Positions 1 to 5,728 of a DNA stretch of 8,227 bases are shown piece after piece (the first letter of the stretch is position 1; each line of letters begins with the position of its first letter). The notes under the pieces are model-generated. The model saw only the letters and a program-made list of their open reading frames with translations, was not told the DNA's origin and ran no database searches. Position numbers and translations under genes: made by a program. The stretch is taken from contig JAUYPT010000125.1 in assembly GCA_030695685.1 (NCBI GenBank), forward strand, positions 1 through 8,227. The letters are read 5' to 3'. This DNA is from Nanobdellota archaeon. GTDB taxonomy: Archaea > Nanobdellota > Nanobdellia > Woesearchaeales > GW2011-AR9.

Positions 1-121
1 AATGAATATCTTCATTGCCAAAAATGGTACTGATACGCTGGTAAATTTCTGCATGGATATCGTCCGGATAGCAGCTAGGAAGGTCTCGTGAAAAGACATC
101 AATTTTGTAATTTTTTTCCAT
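1..121 (-). CDS. N-terminal fragment of an unidentified protein
   Basis: An open reading frame starts with ATG at 121 on the minus strand and runs off the window edge, giving about 40 residues (start MEKNYKIDVFSRDLPSCYPD, then DIHAEIYQRISTIFGNEDIH). There is no signal peptide or membrane segment. I do not recognise the family. The start is supported by a TTTAAAT box centred 29 bp upstream and by the lack of any Shine-Dalgarno sequence, which matches the leaderless style of other first genes here. It diverges from the glycerate kinase gene, so the roughly 100-bp gap holds two back-to-back promoters. No function can be given from the visible part. Confidence 0.55.
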   Translation of the reverse strand, partial: MEKNYKIDVFSRDLPSCYPDDIHAEIYQRISTIFGNEDIH

Positions 122-146
122 TTTTTGGTTACAATCGGGAAGATGA

Positions 147-153
147 TTTAAAT
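147..153 (-). promoter_or_regulatory. TATA box for the minus-strand gene starting at 121
   Basis: TTTAAAT is centred about 29 bp before the ATG at 121. In archaea transcription starts about 25 bp downstream of the TATA box, which would put the mRNA 5' end at or next to the start codon. The position is seen; the function is inferred. Confidence 0.4.
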
Positions 154-189
154 GTTATGGAGGTAATTTGTTAACATCAAAAGCAAATC

Positions 190-197
190 TTTTTTAA
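190..197 (+). promoter_or_regulatory. Weak TATA-like box for the glycerate kinase gene
   Basis: TTTTTTAA is centred about 27 bp before the ATG at 220. No Shine-Dalgarno sequence precedes that ATG, so a leaderless transcript is plausible. The box is a poor match to a consensus TATA element in AT-rich DNA. Confidence 0.35.
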
Positions 198-219
198 GAG
201 AAAAACTATTCTTAAAATA

Positions 220-1089
220 ATGGAGCCATTGTCTCAGGTTGTCAATTCTATTCCGTCGGTTTATCCGGCAGCTGAAATTAAAAAATATCTTATTCCTCTC
301 CTTGGCGCTATCATCCGCCTTCATACCAAAAATAAGACTATTATTATTGGTATTCAGGGCGGCCAAGGAACGGGAAAAACAACCTTAAGCCGCTTTTTAC
401 AGCACGCTCTGGCGAAAGCCAGTTACACTGTGCAATCATTTTCTCTTGATGACTTTTACAAGACAAATAAGGAAAGAATCGTATTGCGGAAAAAATATCC
501 TCATAATGCTTTTTATCAGATTCCCCGTGGCCTGCCGGGAACACATCGGGTGCAATTGCTTAAAGAAACGTTGCGTAAGATTAAGAGCGGCACGCCATTT
601 GAACTGCCTCTTTTTGATAAGTCGCTTCATCACGCACAGGGTGATGTGCTTCGCAAAACAATCAACGTCACAAAACGACCCGATTTTGTCTTTTTTGAAG
701 GCTGGTGTTTAGGATTGCCGGCGGTATCATCAACTGTTTTACAAGCAGTATCTCAACAATATCACCTAAATCTCAAAAATCTTGACCCAACACTTCAGGA
801 TCATAAAGTGGTCTTGCGATACGCGAAAGACTATCAGCCTTTATGGCGTTTTATTGATTATTGGATTATGCTGAAGCCATCGAACACCAAGCTCCATACC
901 CAGTGGCGTTATAAGCAGGAACAAGAATTAAAGAAAAGGGCAGGCAAAGGCATGACTAAGACGGAAATTAACCGCTTTGTCGAGCCCTATCTTCCATTTA
1001 CCTATCTCTGTTATGAGAAAGTTAAACCGGATGCCTTGTTTTTGATTAATGAACACCATTGTTTTTCGAAGGTACGCTATTTTCGTTGA
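220..1089 (+). CDS. D-glycerate 3-kinase-like P-loop kinase
   Basis: Probably phosphorylates D-glycerate with ATP to 3-phosphoglycerate, feeding C3 acids into lower glycolysis in the cytoplasm. The 289-residue protein has a Walker A loop GGQGTGKTT (47-55), then SLDDFY (75-80), GLPGTH (104-109), LFDKS (131-135), FFEGWCLG (158-165, the Walker B-like strand), WRYKQEQEL (229-237), GKGMT (242-246) and RFVEPYLPFT (252-261). This order is typical of the plant GLYK/yeast Tda10 glycerate kinase family, and the length fits that family. Its fold is also shared with uridine kinase and pantothenate kinase, but the DDFY, FDK, EGW and gMt...FV motifs favour the glycerate kinase group. The true substrate could still differ. 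It ends 12 bp from the stop of the convergent sigma-factor gene, with no terminator hairpin between them. Confidence 0.82.
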   Translation: MEPLSQVVNSIPSVYPAAEIKKYLIPLLGAIIRLHTKNKTIIIGIQGGQGTGKTTLSRFLQHALAKASYTVQSFSLDDFYKTNKERIVLRKKYPHNAFYQIPRGLPGTHRVQLLKETLRKIKSGTPFELPLFDKSLHHAQGDVLRKTINVTKRPDFVFFEGWCLGLPAVSSTVLQAVSQQYHLNLKNLDPTLQDHKVVLRYAKDYQPLWRFIDYWIMLKPSNTKLHTQWRYKQEQELKKRAGKGMTKTEINRFVEPYLPFTYLCYEKVKPDALFLINEHHCFSKVRYFR

Positions 1090-1101
1090 TCTATCTGACA
1101 G

Positions 1102-1617
1102 TCATTTCTCCTGTAAACCTTGTTGTAATTCTTTCTTTCCTCTCCTTACTCGTGTAGCATAAGCAAAGTAGTCAATTCCTAATTTTTGTGATGCTTCCTG
1201 GCCGCTATATCCTAGGAGATGAAGTTCAAGAGCAGCTCTATTTCCTTCACTAAGCTTGCTCATTTTGTCAAGAAGATCTTCTAGATCTTTACTTTTACTA
1301 TAAGTGTCATAAGGATCTAAAATGCTTTGATCTCTTGCGTAAGATTCAAATTCTTCTGGTGATTCGTGCAGTTCCATTTTGCCTTGTCTTCGAAAATAAT
1401 CGATCATCCTATTTTTGATAACAACATAAAACCAGCTTTTAGGTTTATGGAAAATGTCATTACTTTCTTTTTCAATTATGTTTACAAGTACATCATTGAC
1501 AATGTCTTCGGCATCACTGGCATTACATCCTAATTTTTGTGCCATACTCAGCATTTCAGGCCTGTAATTTTGTATAAATGTGCCGTAATTTTCTTTTTGA
1601 AGGTCTGATAATTTCAT
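1102..1617 (-). CDS. ECF-type sigma-70 family RNA polymerase sigma factor
   Basis: The 171-residue protein has the two-domain layout of an ECF sigma factor. A sigma-2 region (about 13-80) contains SDAEDIVNDVLVNII and KSWFYVVIKNRMIDYFRR, matching the helices that bind RNA polymerase and the -10 element. An acidic linker (82-112) follows. A sigma-4 helix-turn-helix (about 113-168) contains LSEGNRAALELHLLGYSGQE and then ASQKLGIDYFAYATRVRRGK. The ATG at 1617 is preferred over a TTG at 1662, because the extra 15 codons would cover a TATA box centred 29 bp before the ATG. No anti-sigma factor gene is visible nearby. In bacteria such proteins direct RNA polymerase to stress or envelope promoters. 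If the host is archaeal its partner is unclear, although bacterial-type sigma factors have been reported in some DPANN genomes. Family confidence is high; role is unknown. Confidence 0.85.
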   Translation of the reverse strand: MKLSDLQKENYGTFIQNYRPEMLSMAQKLGCNASDAEDIVNDVLVNIIEKESNDIFHKPKSWFYVVIKNRMIDYFRRQGKMELHESPEEFESYARDQSILDPYDTYSKSKDLEDLLDKMSKLSEGNRAALELHLLGYSGQEASQKLGIDYFAYATRVRRGKKELQQGLQEK

Positions 1618-1640
1618 AACGAATCCATAATAAGATACTG

Positions 1641-1652
1641 TTTTTATAAAAA
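1641..1652 (-). promoter_or_regulatory. TATA box of the sigma-factor gene
   Basis: TTTTTATAAAAA is a strong archaeal-style TATA element centred about 29 bp before the ATG at 1617, with no Shine-Dalgarno sequence between. It lies about 25 bp from the left end of the MITE-like element, so the insertion sits directly upstream of this promoter. Confidence 0.5.
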
Positions 1653-1666
1653 TTACGTCCAAAAGC

Positions 1667-1676
1667 AGTTTTAACC
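1667..1676. repeat. Left target-site duplication of the MITE-like element
   Basis: AGTTTTAACC is repeated exactly at 1808-1817 on the other side of the inverted-repeat element. The match can be read as 12 bp (GCAGTTTTAACC, 1665-1676 and 1806-1817), but the extra GC on the right belongs to the terminal repeat. Confidence 0.75.
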
Positions 1677-1807
1677 GGCTCTGTAGAAAATGTCACGTTT
1701 GTGGCGCTTCCAAGAGAAGAGCGTTGCTTGGATTGAAGCGCAACCTAGTCGTCTTACGAATAGTTAATGGCACTCACTGGTGACATTCACGACATTTTCT
1801 ACAGAGC
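1677..1807. mobile_element. MITE-like non-autonomous transposable element
   Basis: The element is bounded by perfect 17-bp terminal inverted repeats, GCTCTGTAGAAAATGTC (1678-1694) and GACATTTTCTACAGAGC (1791-1807), flanked by the 10-bp direct repeat AGTTTTAACC. It carries no credible reading frame, so it would need a transposase supplied in trans; none is in the window. Inside, GCGCTTCCAAG (1705-1715) can pair with CTTGG...GAAGCGC (about 1727-1741), giving an imperfect internal hairpin. It lies in the gap between the sigma gene and the pfkB operon. Its removal with one target copy would restore a normal short divergent promoter region. I cannot assign an IS family from the termini alone. Confidence 0.75.
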
Positions 1808-1817
1808 AGTTTTAACC
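1808..1817. repeat. Right target-site duplication of the MITE-like element
   Basis: Exact copy of AGTTTTAACC found at 1667-1676, directly abutting the right terminal inverted repeat. Confidence 0.75.
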
Positions 1818-1822
1818 ACAGC

Positions 1823-1830
1823 TATTTTAA
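1823..1830 (+). promoter_or_regulatory. Possible TATA box of the pfkB-fba operon
   Basis: TATTTTAA lies about 46 bp before the ATG at 1873, just outside the right target duplication. Transcription would start near 1853 and leave a leader of about 20 nt that contains the AGAGG ribosome site. A second AT-rich stretch (TTAAAAAG, 1851-1858) is too close to the start codon to be a good alternative. Confidence 0.3.
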
Positions 1831-1856
1831 AGCGCAAAAGATTCTATTCCTTAAAA

Positions 1857-1861
1857 AGAGG
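1857..1861 (+). promoter_or_regulatory. Ribosome binding site of the PfkB gene
   Basis: AGAGG lies 11 nt before the ATG at 1873. It is the only sensible Shine-Dalgarno candidate and supports this start, but the spacing is long. Confidence 0.35.
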
Positions 1862-1872
1862 TATATTGAGAA

Positions 1873-2829
1873 ATGTCCAAAACTGATGTTCTTTGCGTTG
1901 GTTCCGCTACATTGGATCATTTTCTGACGATTGATCGTTCTATTTCTTCCATTAAGCTTGGCGATAAAGTCTTAGTTTCTTCCCTGGAAATGCATTCCGG
2001 TGGTGGAGCAACTAATGCCGGTGCTGCTTTAGCGAAGTTAGGAGTACGGGTAAAAATTCTGACCAAGTTAGGGAATGATCATGCCGCAACGATCGTGAAG
2101 AAGGAATTGCATCGGTATGGGCTTACGAACCTGGCCAGAACATCTAGTAAAAAAAGCACAGATGTTTCTACAATTATTTCTTCAACGAAAGAAAAAGATA
2201 GGGTTATTTATGTCCATAAAGGAGCATCGCTTGATCTTACCGAGCACGACTTTACAAAATCAGATTTGAATGTGCGCTGGATATATTTAGCCACACTGCT
2301 CGGGAAATCGTTTCAGACGGCGAAAAAAATTGCAGCCTATGCCCAACAAAAAGAAATAAATCTTCTTTTCAACCCTTCTCTTTATCTGGCAAAGCAGGGC
2401 ATTGCAATTTTAAATCCTGTGCTTCGCGCAACAACAATTTTAGTGTTAAACAAAGAAGAAGCGCAGGCGCTTCTGAAATCAACCGCACCGACACCACTAT
2501 TACTACAAAAGCTTCATCATTTAGGACCAAAAACAGTCATTATTACGGACGGCTCACGCAAGCTCTATGCGTACGCTGCTGGCACAATCTATTCCTTACT
2601 TCCGCCGAATGTAAAAATTGTCCATACTGCCGGTGCCGGTGATGCTTTTACGGCTGGTTTTTTAGCCGGCATTATTAAAAAATATTCCTTGGAAGATGCG
2701 CTGCGGCTGGGACAAGTTAATTCTACTGCTGTCATTCAGGATATCGGCGCGAAGAGTAAATTAGTATCTGAACGAGAAGCACAAAAAATGATCAAAAAAT
2801 ATAACATTAAAGTATACAAAAACCGTTAA
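1873..2829 (+). CDS. PfkB/ribokinase-family sugar kinase
   Basis: Transfers phosphate from ATP to a sugar or sugar phosphate in the cytoplasm. The 318-residue protein is a full-length ribokinase-fold kinase. It has an N-terminal strand VLCVGSATLD (6-15), the substrate-side signature SGGGATNAGAALAKLG (42-57), ITDGS (224-228) and the C-terminal signature HTAGAGDAFTAGFLAG (251-266), with the GAGD anion hole and Asp257 as catalytic base. The usual Asp of the DTxGAGD signature is His251, a tolerated variant. The next gene, 1 bp downstream, is fructose-bisphosphate aldolase, so a 6-phosphofructokinase role (fructose-6-phosphate to fructose-1,6-bisphosphate) is attractive. Fructokinase, ribokinase or nucleoside kinase cannot be excluded, since PfkB substrate specificity is hard to read from sequence. 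Confidence 0.88.
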   Translation: MSKTDVLCVGSATLDHFLTIDRSISSIKLGDKVLVSSLEMHSGGGATNAGAALAKLGVRVKILTKLGNDHAATIVKKELHRYGLTNLARTSSKKSTDVSTIISSTKEKDRVIYVHKGASLDLTEHDFTKSDLNVRWIYLATLLGKSFQTAKKIAAYAQQKEINLLFNPSLYLAKQGIAILNPVLRATTILVLNKEEAQALLKSTAPTPLLLQKLHHLGPKTVIITDGSRKLYAYAAGTIYSLLPPNVKIVHTAGAGDAFTAGFLAGIIKKYSLEDALRLGQVNSTAVIQDIGAKSKLVSEREAQKMIKKYNIKVYKNR

Positions 2830-2830
2830 C

Positions 2831-3745
2831 ATGTTTGCCTCAACTAAAAATATAGTGCAGAAAGCTCATCGCAAAGGCTATGCCGTTCCTCATTTTAATA
2901 TTAATAATATGGAGATTTTACAAGGCGTCGTTGCTGCGGCAGAAAAATTAAAGTCTCCTCTTATTGTTGCAACCTCGGAAGGTGCGTTGGAGTACGCCGG
3001 CATGGATTATCTTTATGCTCTTGCTCGAACTGCTGCCGACAAGAGTACAGTTCCCATAGCTTTTCATTTGGATCATGGACAAAATCTCGCTCTGATTAAG
3101 AAAGCGGTACAGAAAGGCTATTCCTCCGTGATGATCGATGCATCGCACCAGCCTTTCGCTAAAAATATTGCTCTTACTAAAAGTATTGTTCGCTATGCTC
3201 ACCGCCATGGAGTTTCGGTGGAAGCAGAGTTAGGCACAATTGGCGGAAAAGAAGATCTTGTTTCCGGTAGAGGTATAATTTATACCGATCCTCTCAAAGC
3301 AGCGGAATTTGTGGAACGTACTGGCTGTGATTTTCTCGCAGTTGCCATTGGCACCAGCCATGGCGCGTATAAGTTTTCTGGGAAAGCCAACTTAAAGATA
3401 GATTTAATTAGGGAAATAAAAAAAAGAATTAAAATCCCATTAGTGCTGCATGGCGCATCAGAAGTGCCGTTGTCAGTCGTACGGCAGGCTACGCGGTATG
3501 GTGCCCAGCTATCTGGTGTACAAGGTGTTTCTGATTCCCAAATTAAACAGGCCATACAACATGGTGTTGCTAAAATTAATACTGATACCGACTTGAGATT
3601 GGCTTTCGATGCTGCTGTGCGAAAAGTAATTATCACAAATCCACGGGAGTTTGATCCCCGGCGTATTCTGGGGCCGGCTCGGGATTCTATTCAAAAAGTA
3701 GCAGAACAACGGATACGCTTGTGTGGAAGTGTGAATAAAGCATGA
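2831..3745 (+). CDS. fba: Class II fructose-bisphosphate aldolase
   Basis: Zinc-dependent reversible cleavage of fructose-1,6-bisphosphate to dihydroxyacetone phosphate and glyceraldehyde-3-phosphate. The 304-residue protein has VPHFNINN (19-26), HLDHG (79-83, catalytic Asp81 and zinc ligand His82), EAELGTIGG (131-139), GTSHGAYKF (174-182, zinc ligand His177), LVLHGAS (204-210, zinc ligand His207) and KINTDTDLRLAF (248-259), ending in FDPRRILGPAR (274-284). The segment around 211-245 and the FDPRR tail resemble the longer, Thermus-like class II subgroup rather than short KbaY/GatY tagatose aldolases. It starts 1 bp after the PfkB stop with no clear Shine-Dalgarno sequence and overlaps the next gene by ATGA, so it is an operon member. 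All zinc ligands are present, so it looks active. Confidence 0.93.
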   Translation: MFASTKNIVQKAHRKGYAVPHFNINNMEILQGVVAAAEKLKSPLIVATSEGALEYAGMDYLYALARTAADKSTVPIAFHLDHGQNLALIKKAVQKGYSSVMIDASHQPFAKNIALTKSIVRYAHRHGVSVEAELGTIGGKEDLVSGRGIIYTDPLKAAEFVERTGCDFLAVAIGTSHGAYKFSGKANLKIDLIREIKKRIKIPLVLHGASEVPLSVVRQATRYGAQLSGVQGVSDSQIKQAIQHGVAKINTDTDLRLAFDAAVRKVIITNPREFDPRRILGPARDSIQKVAEQRIRLCGSVNKA

Positions 3746-4131
3746 AAATAAAGAAAAAAATAATTCTTTTTTTAGTTTCATTACTTTTAACGTTGTTATT
3801 CCTCAGAATTTCTCTGTCTTTTTTTCCTTCTACAAACCTGACTATTGGAAGTTATAATATCCATCATTTATATCTAGGATCTTTTTTAATCATCATCGCT
3901 GTAATACTGTTATTATTTGAGATTGTCAATACCATTGTTGTAATCGTAAGCGGCCTCTCGAGCGCCTTAATTTTAGATGAATTAATCTATCTCATTGCTA
4001 CTGATGGCAGTGATGTTTCTTATTTAAGCACGGTTTCCTTAACTGGGACACTTATTGTAACTTTTATTATTTTAATAATGATTGGATTTTTGTATTATGG
4101 AAAATTTGTAAAGAAGAGAAACAAAAAATAA
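3742..4131 (+). CDS. Small polytopic membrane protein with HH and LDE motifs
   Basis: The 129-residue protein has about four hydrophobic segments (roughly 7-28, 45-67, 68-86 and 100-119) and basic ends (KIKKK at the start, KKRNKK at the end). Two polar motifs stand out in the membrane region: IHHLYLG (40-46) and GLSSALILDELIYLI (71-85). This pairing reminds me of an uncharacterised integral membrane family that combines an HHxxxG motif with a G-rich helix ending in DE. That link is from memory and uncertain. The ATG overlaps the aldolase stop (ATGA), so translation is probably coupled. It is the last gene before the terminator hairpin. The paired His, Asp and Glu could bind a metal or proton, but no function is known to me. 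Confidence 0.75.
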   Translation: MKIKKKIILFLVSLLLTLLFLRISLSFFPSTNLTIGSYNIHHLYLGSFLIIIAVILLLFEIVNTIVVIVSGLSSALILDELIYLIATDGSDVSYLSTVSLTGTLIVTFIILIMIGFLYYGKFVKKRNKK

Positions 4132-4175
4132 AAATCCCAACCGCCCCAAAGGGCGGGGTATTAGCGGGGATTTTT
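4130..4175 (+). terminator. Nested hairpin terminator after the pfkB-fba operon
   Basis: AAAAATCCC (4130-4138) pairs perfectly over 9 bp with GGGATTTTT (4167-4175). Inside, CCGCCC (4141-4146) pairs with GGGCGG (4151-4156) around a CAAA loop. The T5 run ends the outer stem, so the structure can act as an intrinsic terminator for the upstream operon. The stem begins within the stop codon of the membrane protein gene. Its AGCGGGG (4163-4169) can also pair with CCCCGCT (4187-4193) of the next hairpin, so termination may be conditional. Confidence 0.6.
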
Positions 4176-4177
4176 AA

Positions 4178-4249
4178 TGTTGCGAACCCCGCTCGCTAAC
4201 ATAATTGGAGGATATACCCAATAGCTGCAAGCAGCGGGGTATCACAACA
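4178..4249 (+). promoter_or_regulatory. Strong structured leader directly upstream of rpiB
   Basis: TGTTGCGAACCCCGCT (4178-4193) pairs with AGCGGGGTATCACAACA (4233-4249), giving about 15 pairs with one C-A mismatch and one bulged base. The 3' strand ends one base before the rpiB ATG. Between the arms, ATTGG (4204-4208) can pair with CCAAT (4218-4222), and GCTG (4224-4227) with CAGC (4232-4235) around CAAG. The last pairing competes with the main stem. There is no Shine-Dalgarno sequence before the ATG. It could be a cis-acting RNA switch or translation control element, or a small inverted-repeat insertion. I do not recognise it as a known riboswitch. Confidence 0.5.
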
Positions 4250-4250
4250 A

Positions 4251-4727
4251 ATGAAAACAATCTATTTAGGTGCTGACCATGCCGGATTTGAACTTAAAGA
4301 AAAAGTAAAACAGTGGCTGAAAAAGAAAAGAATTCCATTTCAAGATTTAGGCAATGTAAAATACGATCAGGATGACGATTATCCTGATTATGCAGAAAAA
4401 GTAGGCCGGCAGGTTGTACGCGCAAAATCAAAAGGCATTTTGTTCTGCGGCTCTGCTGAAGGGATTTGCATTGCTGCCAATAAAATGAAAGGCGTGCGCG
4501 CCGTTGCTGTTTGGGATACACGTATGGCAGAACAGAGCAGAAGACATAATGATGCTAATGTGTTGTGTTTATCAGGAGGCGGAACATTAACAATGGTTCC
4601 AGGTTTGGGATTGCCGTTTGATACAGCACAAAAAATTATTAATGTATGGTTAACTACTCCCTTTTCGAATGCAGCACGGCATCAGCGCAGGATACAGAAA
4701 ATAAAAAAGTTGGAATTGAGAGTATAA
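4251..4727 (+). CDS. rpiB: Ribose-5-phosphate isomerase B
   Basis: Interconverts ribose-5-phosphate and ribulose-5-phosphate in the non-oxidative pentose phosphate pathway. The 158-residue protein matches RpiB/LacAB length. It has GADHAGF (7-13, Asp9 and His10 in the phosphate/substrate pocket), DDYPDYA (42-48), the active-site loop ILFCGSAEG (63-71) with catalytic Cys66, IAANK (74-78), GVRAV (81-85), RRHNDANVL (97-105, His99 and Asn100) and the C-terminal RHQRRI (143-148). The loop after Cys66 usually reads GTG-G or GSG-G; here it is GSAEG, with Ala-Glu in place of small residues. Galactose-6-phosphate isomerase is an alternative for this superfamily, but there are no tagatose pathway genes. 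The gene is convergent with the next one, with only 1 bp between stop codons. Confidence 0.93.
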   Translation: MKTIYLGADHAGFELKEKVKQWLKKKRIPFQDLGNVKYDQDDDYPDYAEKVGRQVVRAKSKGILFCGSAEGICIAANKMKGVRAVAVWDTRMAEQSRRHNDANVLCLSGGGTLTMVPGLGLPFDTAQKIINVWLTTPFSNAARHQRRIQKIKKLELRV

Positions 4728-4728
4728 A

Positions 4729-5619
4729 CTAACTAAACCACGATTTTAATTTTGAAATAAATTTTTTGAAGAAACTATCTTCGACAACTATTTCAGCGTT
4801 GGTATTATTAACAGTAATATTTTCTACGTAGATAACTTTTACCGATGATTCTGGTTGTGGTAAGGGAATGTCTTCGTCTACTACATTTTCAGGTTGAGAA
4901 TTTCTTTTTTGTATAATCTTTTTAGTATTCTCTTCAATGTTTTTTTCTTCAATAAGTTCTACAACTTCAATGGGCTTTGGCGGCTCTAATGTTGGTATTA
5001 CTATTTTTCGTAATTCAAATTCAACACTATGGATTTCATTAACATAGTCTATACAGGCAATATCAATAACGGCGATTTCAATATCTTTAGTTACGAGGTA
5101 GCTTTCACCTTCATGCATGCTGCCGGTCAAGACAGTATTAACTTTAAATTCAACACTGTCAGAGCTTAGAGATAGTGGAGTAATAGAATATTTTTTTTCA
5201 CCGAGAGCATATGTTTCTGACATTTCAGAAAGTAATGTGCTTTTAACAGATTCAATTATTTCCGGAATCGTAGCGGGTGCCTTTTTTGCTGGAGGTACTA
5301 TTTTTCTCAGTTCAAATGTAGCTGAATGTACGCCGCCGGCATAACTTTGGTATGTTACATCGAGTACCTCTAACTCAATATTATCACTGAATGAAAATAT
5401 CTCTCCCACTTTTAATTTGTTGGCCACTTCTCCATTAACTCTAAACTTCGCTTCATCAGAGTCAGTATACGTTAAGATTACTTCATAGTTCTTATCTTCA
5501 ACAGTATAAGTCTTCAATTCTCCTTCTACGATGCTATCAGTAATTAATGTGCTTTTACACGCTAGAACGTTAACAGATAACATAATAACAATGATCAGTG
5601 CTATTCCGATGATTTTCAT
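4729..5619 (-). CDS. Secreted two-repeat surface protein with cationic C-terminal helix
   Basis: The 296-residue protein begins with a hydrophobic signal (MKIIGIALIIVIMLSVNVLA) ending at Cys21; VLAC could be a lipobox, but plain secretion is equally possible. Two similar domains of about 77 residues follow (33-109 and 132-208). Each has a Tyr-rich start, a D(E/S)xxFxVN strand, a GE(I/S) turn and an ending close to HSxxFELRKIV. They look like beta-sandwich repeats of a surface protein. Residues 209-260 form a Pro/Glu-rich linker, then NITVNNT (267-273) offers N-glycosylation sites. The end FFKKFISKLKSWFS (283-296) is a cationic amphipathic helix. The ATG at 5619 has a TATA box centred 27 bp upstream and no Shine-Dalgarno sequence. 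Function unknown; a cell-envelope location is likely. Confidence 0.75.
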   Translation of the reverse strand: MKIIGIALIIVIMLSVNVLACKSTLITDSIVEGELKTYTVEDKNYEVILTYTDSDEAKFRVNGEVANKLKVGEIFSFSDNIELEVLDVTYQSYAGGVHSATFELRKIVPPAKKAPATIPEIIESVKSTLLSEMSETYALGEKKYSITPLSLSSDSVEFKVNTVLTGSMHEGESYLVTKDIEIAVIDIACIDYVNEIHSVEFELRKIVIPTLEPPKPIEVVELIEEKNIEENTKKIIQKRNSQPENVVDEDIPLPQPESSVKVIYVENITVNNTNAEIVVEDSFFKKFISKLKSWFS

Positions 5620-5640
5620 GTTGGATATAATACAGGTACT

Positions 5641-5650
5641 TTTTTATAAA
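5641..5650 (-). promoter_or_regulatory. TATA box of the two-repeat surface protein gene
   Basis: On the minus strand the sequence reads TTTATAAAAA, centred about 27 bp before the ATG at 5619 and with no Shine-Dalgarno sequence, so a leaderless transcript is likely. It lies back to back with the promoter of the plus-strand surface operon. Confidence 0.5.
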
Positions 5651-5687
5651 TTATTGTAGTAATTTCATTCAAAAGTGGTAAATAACG

Positions 5688-5695
5688 TTTATATA
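5688..5695 (+). promoter_or_regulatory. TATA box of the surface/phospholipase operon
   Basis: TTTATATA lies about 37 bp before the ATG at 5729. An archaeal start site about 25 bp downstream would fall near 5717, leaving a short leader that begins just before the GGGGAG ribosome site. Confidence 0.45.
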
Positions 5696-5698
5696 GAA

Positions 5699-5710
5699 AA
5701 TAGTTCTATT
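5699..5710 (+). promoter_or_regulatory. Possible operator dyad between TATA box and start site
   Basis: AATAGTTCTATT is a 12-bp dyad (AATAG, TT spacer, CTATT) directly downstream of the TATA box. Archaeal repressors often bind there and block polymerase. In AT-rich DNA such a dyad could arise by chance. Confidence 0.2.
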
Positions 5711-5719
5711 AAAATTATA

Positions 5720-5725
5720 GGGGAG
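5720..5725 (+). promoter_or_regulatory. Ribosome binding site that fixes the start at 5729
   Basis: GGGGAG lies 3 nt before the ATG at 5729. It supports this start over the in-frame GTG at 5675, whose extension would cover the TATA box at 5688-5695. The spacing is shorter than usual. Confidence 0.5.
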
Positions 5726-5728
5726 TAT

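Noticed and set aside
220..1089. Glycerate kinase gene considered as uridine or pantothenate kinase
   Set aside because: The Walker loop is shared, but the DDFY, GLPGTH, FDK, EGW and gMt...FV series fits the GLYK/Tda10 group.
1618..1662. TTG start at 1662 that would lengthen the sigma factor by 15 residues
   Set aside because: The extension covers the strong TATA box at 1641-1652, and its residues do not match the sigma-2 region, which begins well after the ATG at 1617.
1678..1807. The inverted repeat read as a transcription terminator
   Set aside because: The arms are 96 bp apart, there is no T-tract, and flanking direct repeats show it is an insertion.
2948..3636. Minus-strand open frames opposite the aldolase gene
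   Set aside because: They lie antisense to a well-conserved enzyme and show no family motifs; they are by-products of its codon use.
4130..4249. GC-rich repeated segments considered as a CRISPR array or tRNA gene
   Set aside because: There are only hairpin arms, without regularly spaced repeats; no cloverleaf with T-loop or anticodon arm can be drawn.
5675..5728. GTG start at 5675 for the anchored extracellular protein
   Set aside because: It would place the TATA box and the GGGGAG ribosome site inside the coding region and put polar residues before the signal anchor; the ATG at 5729 fits better.
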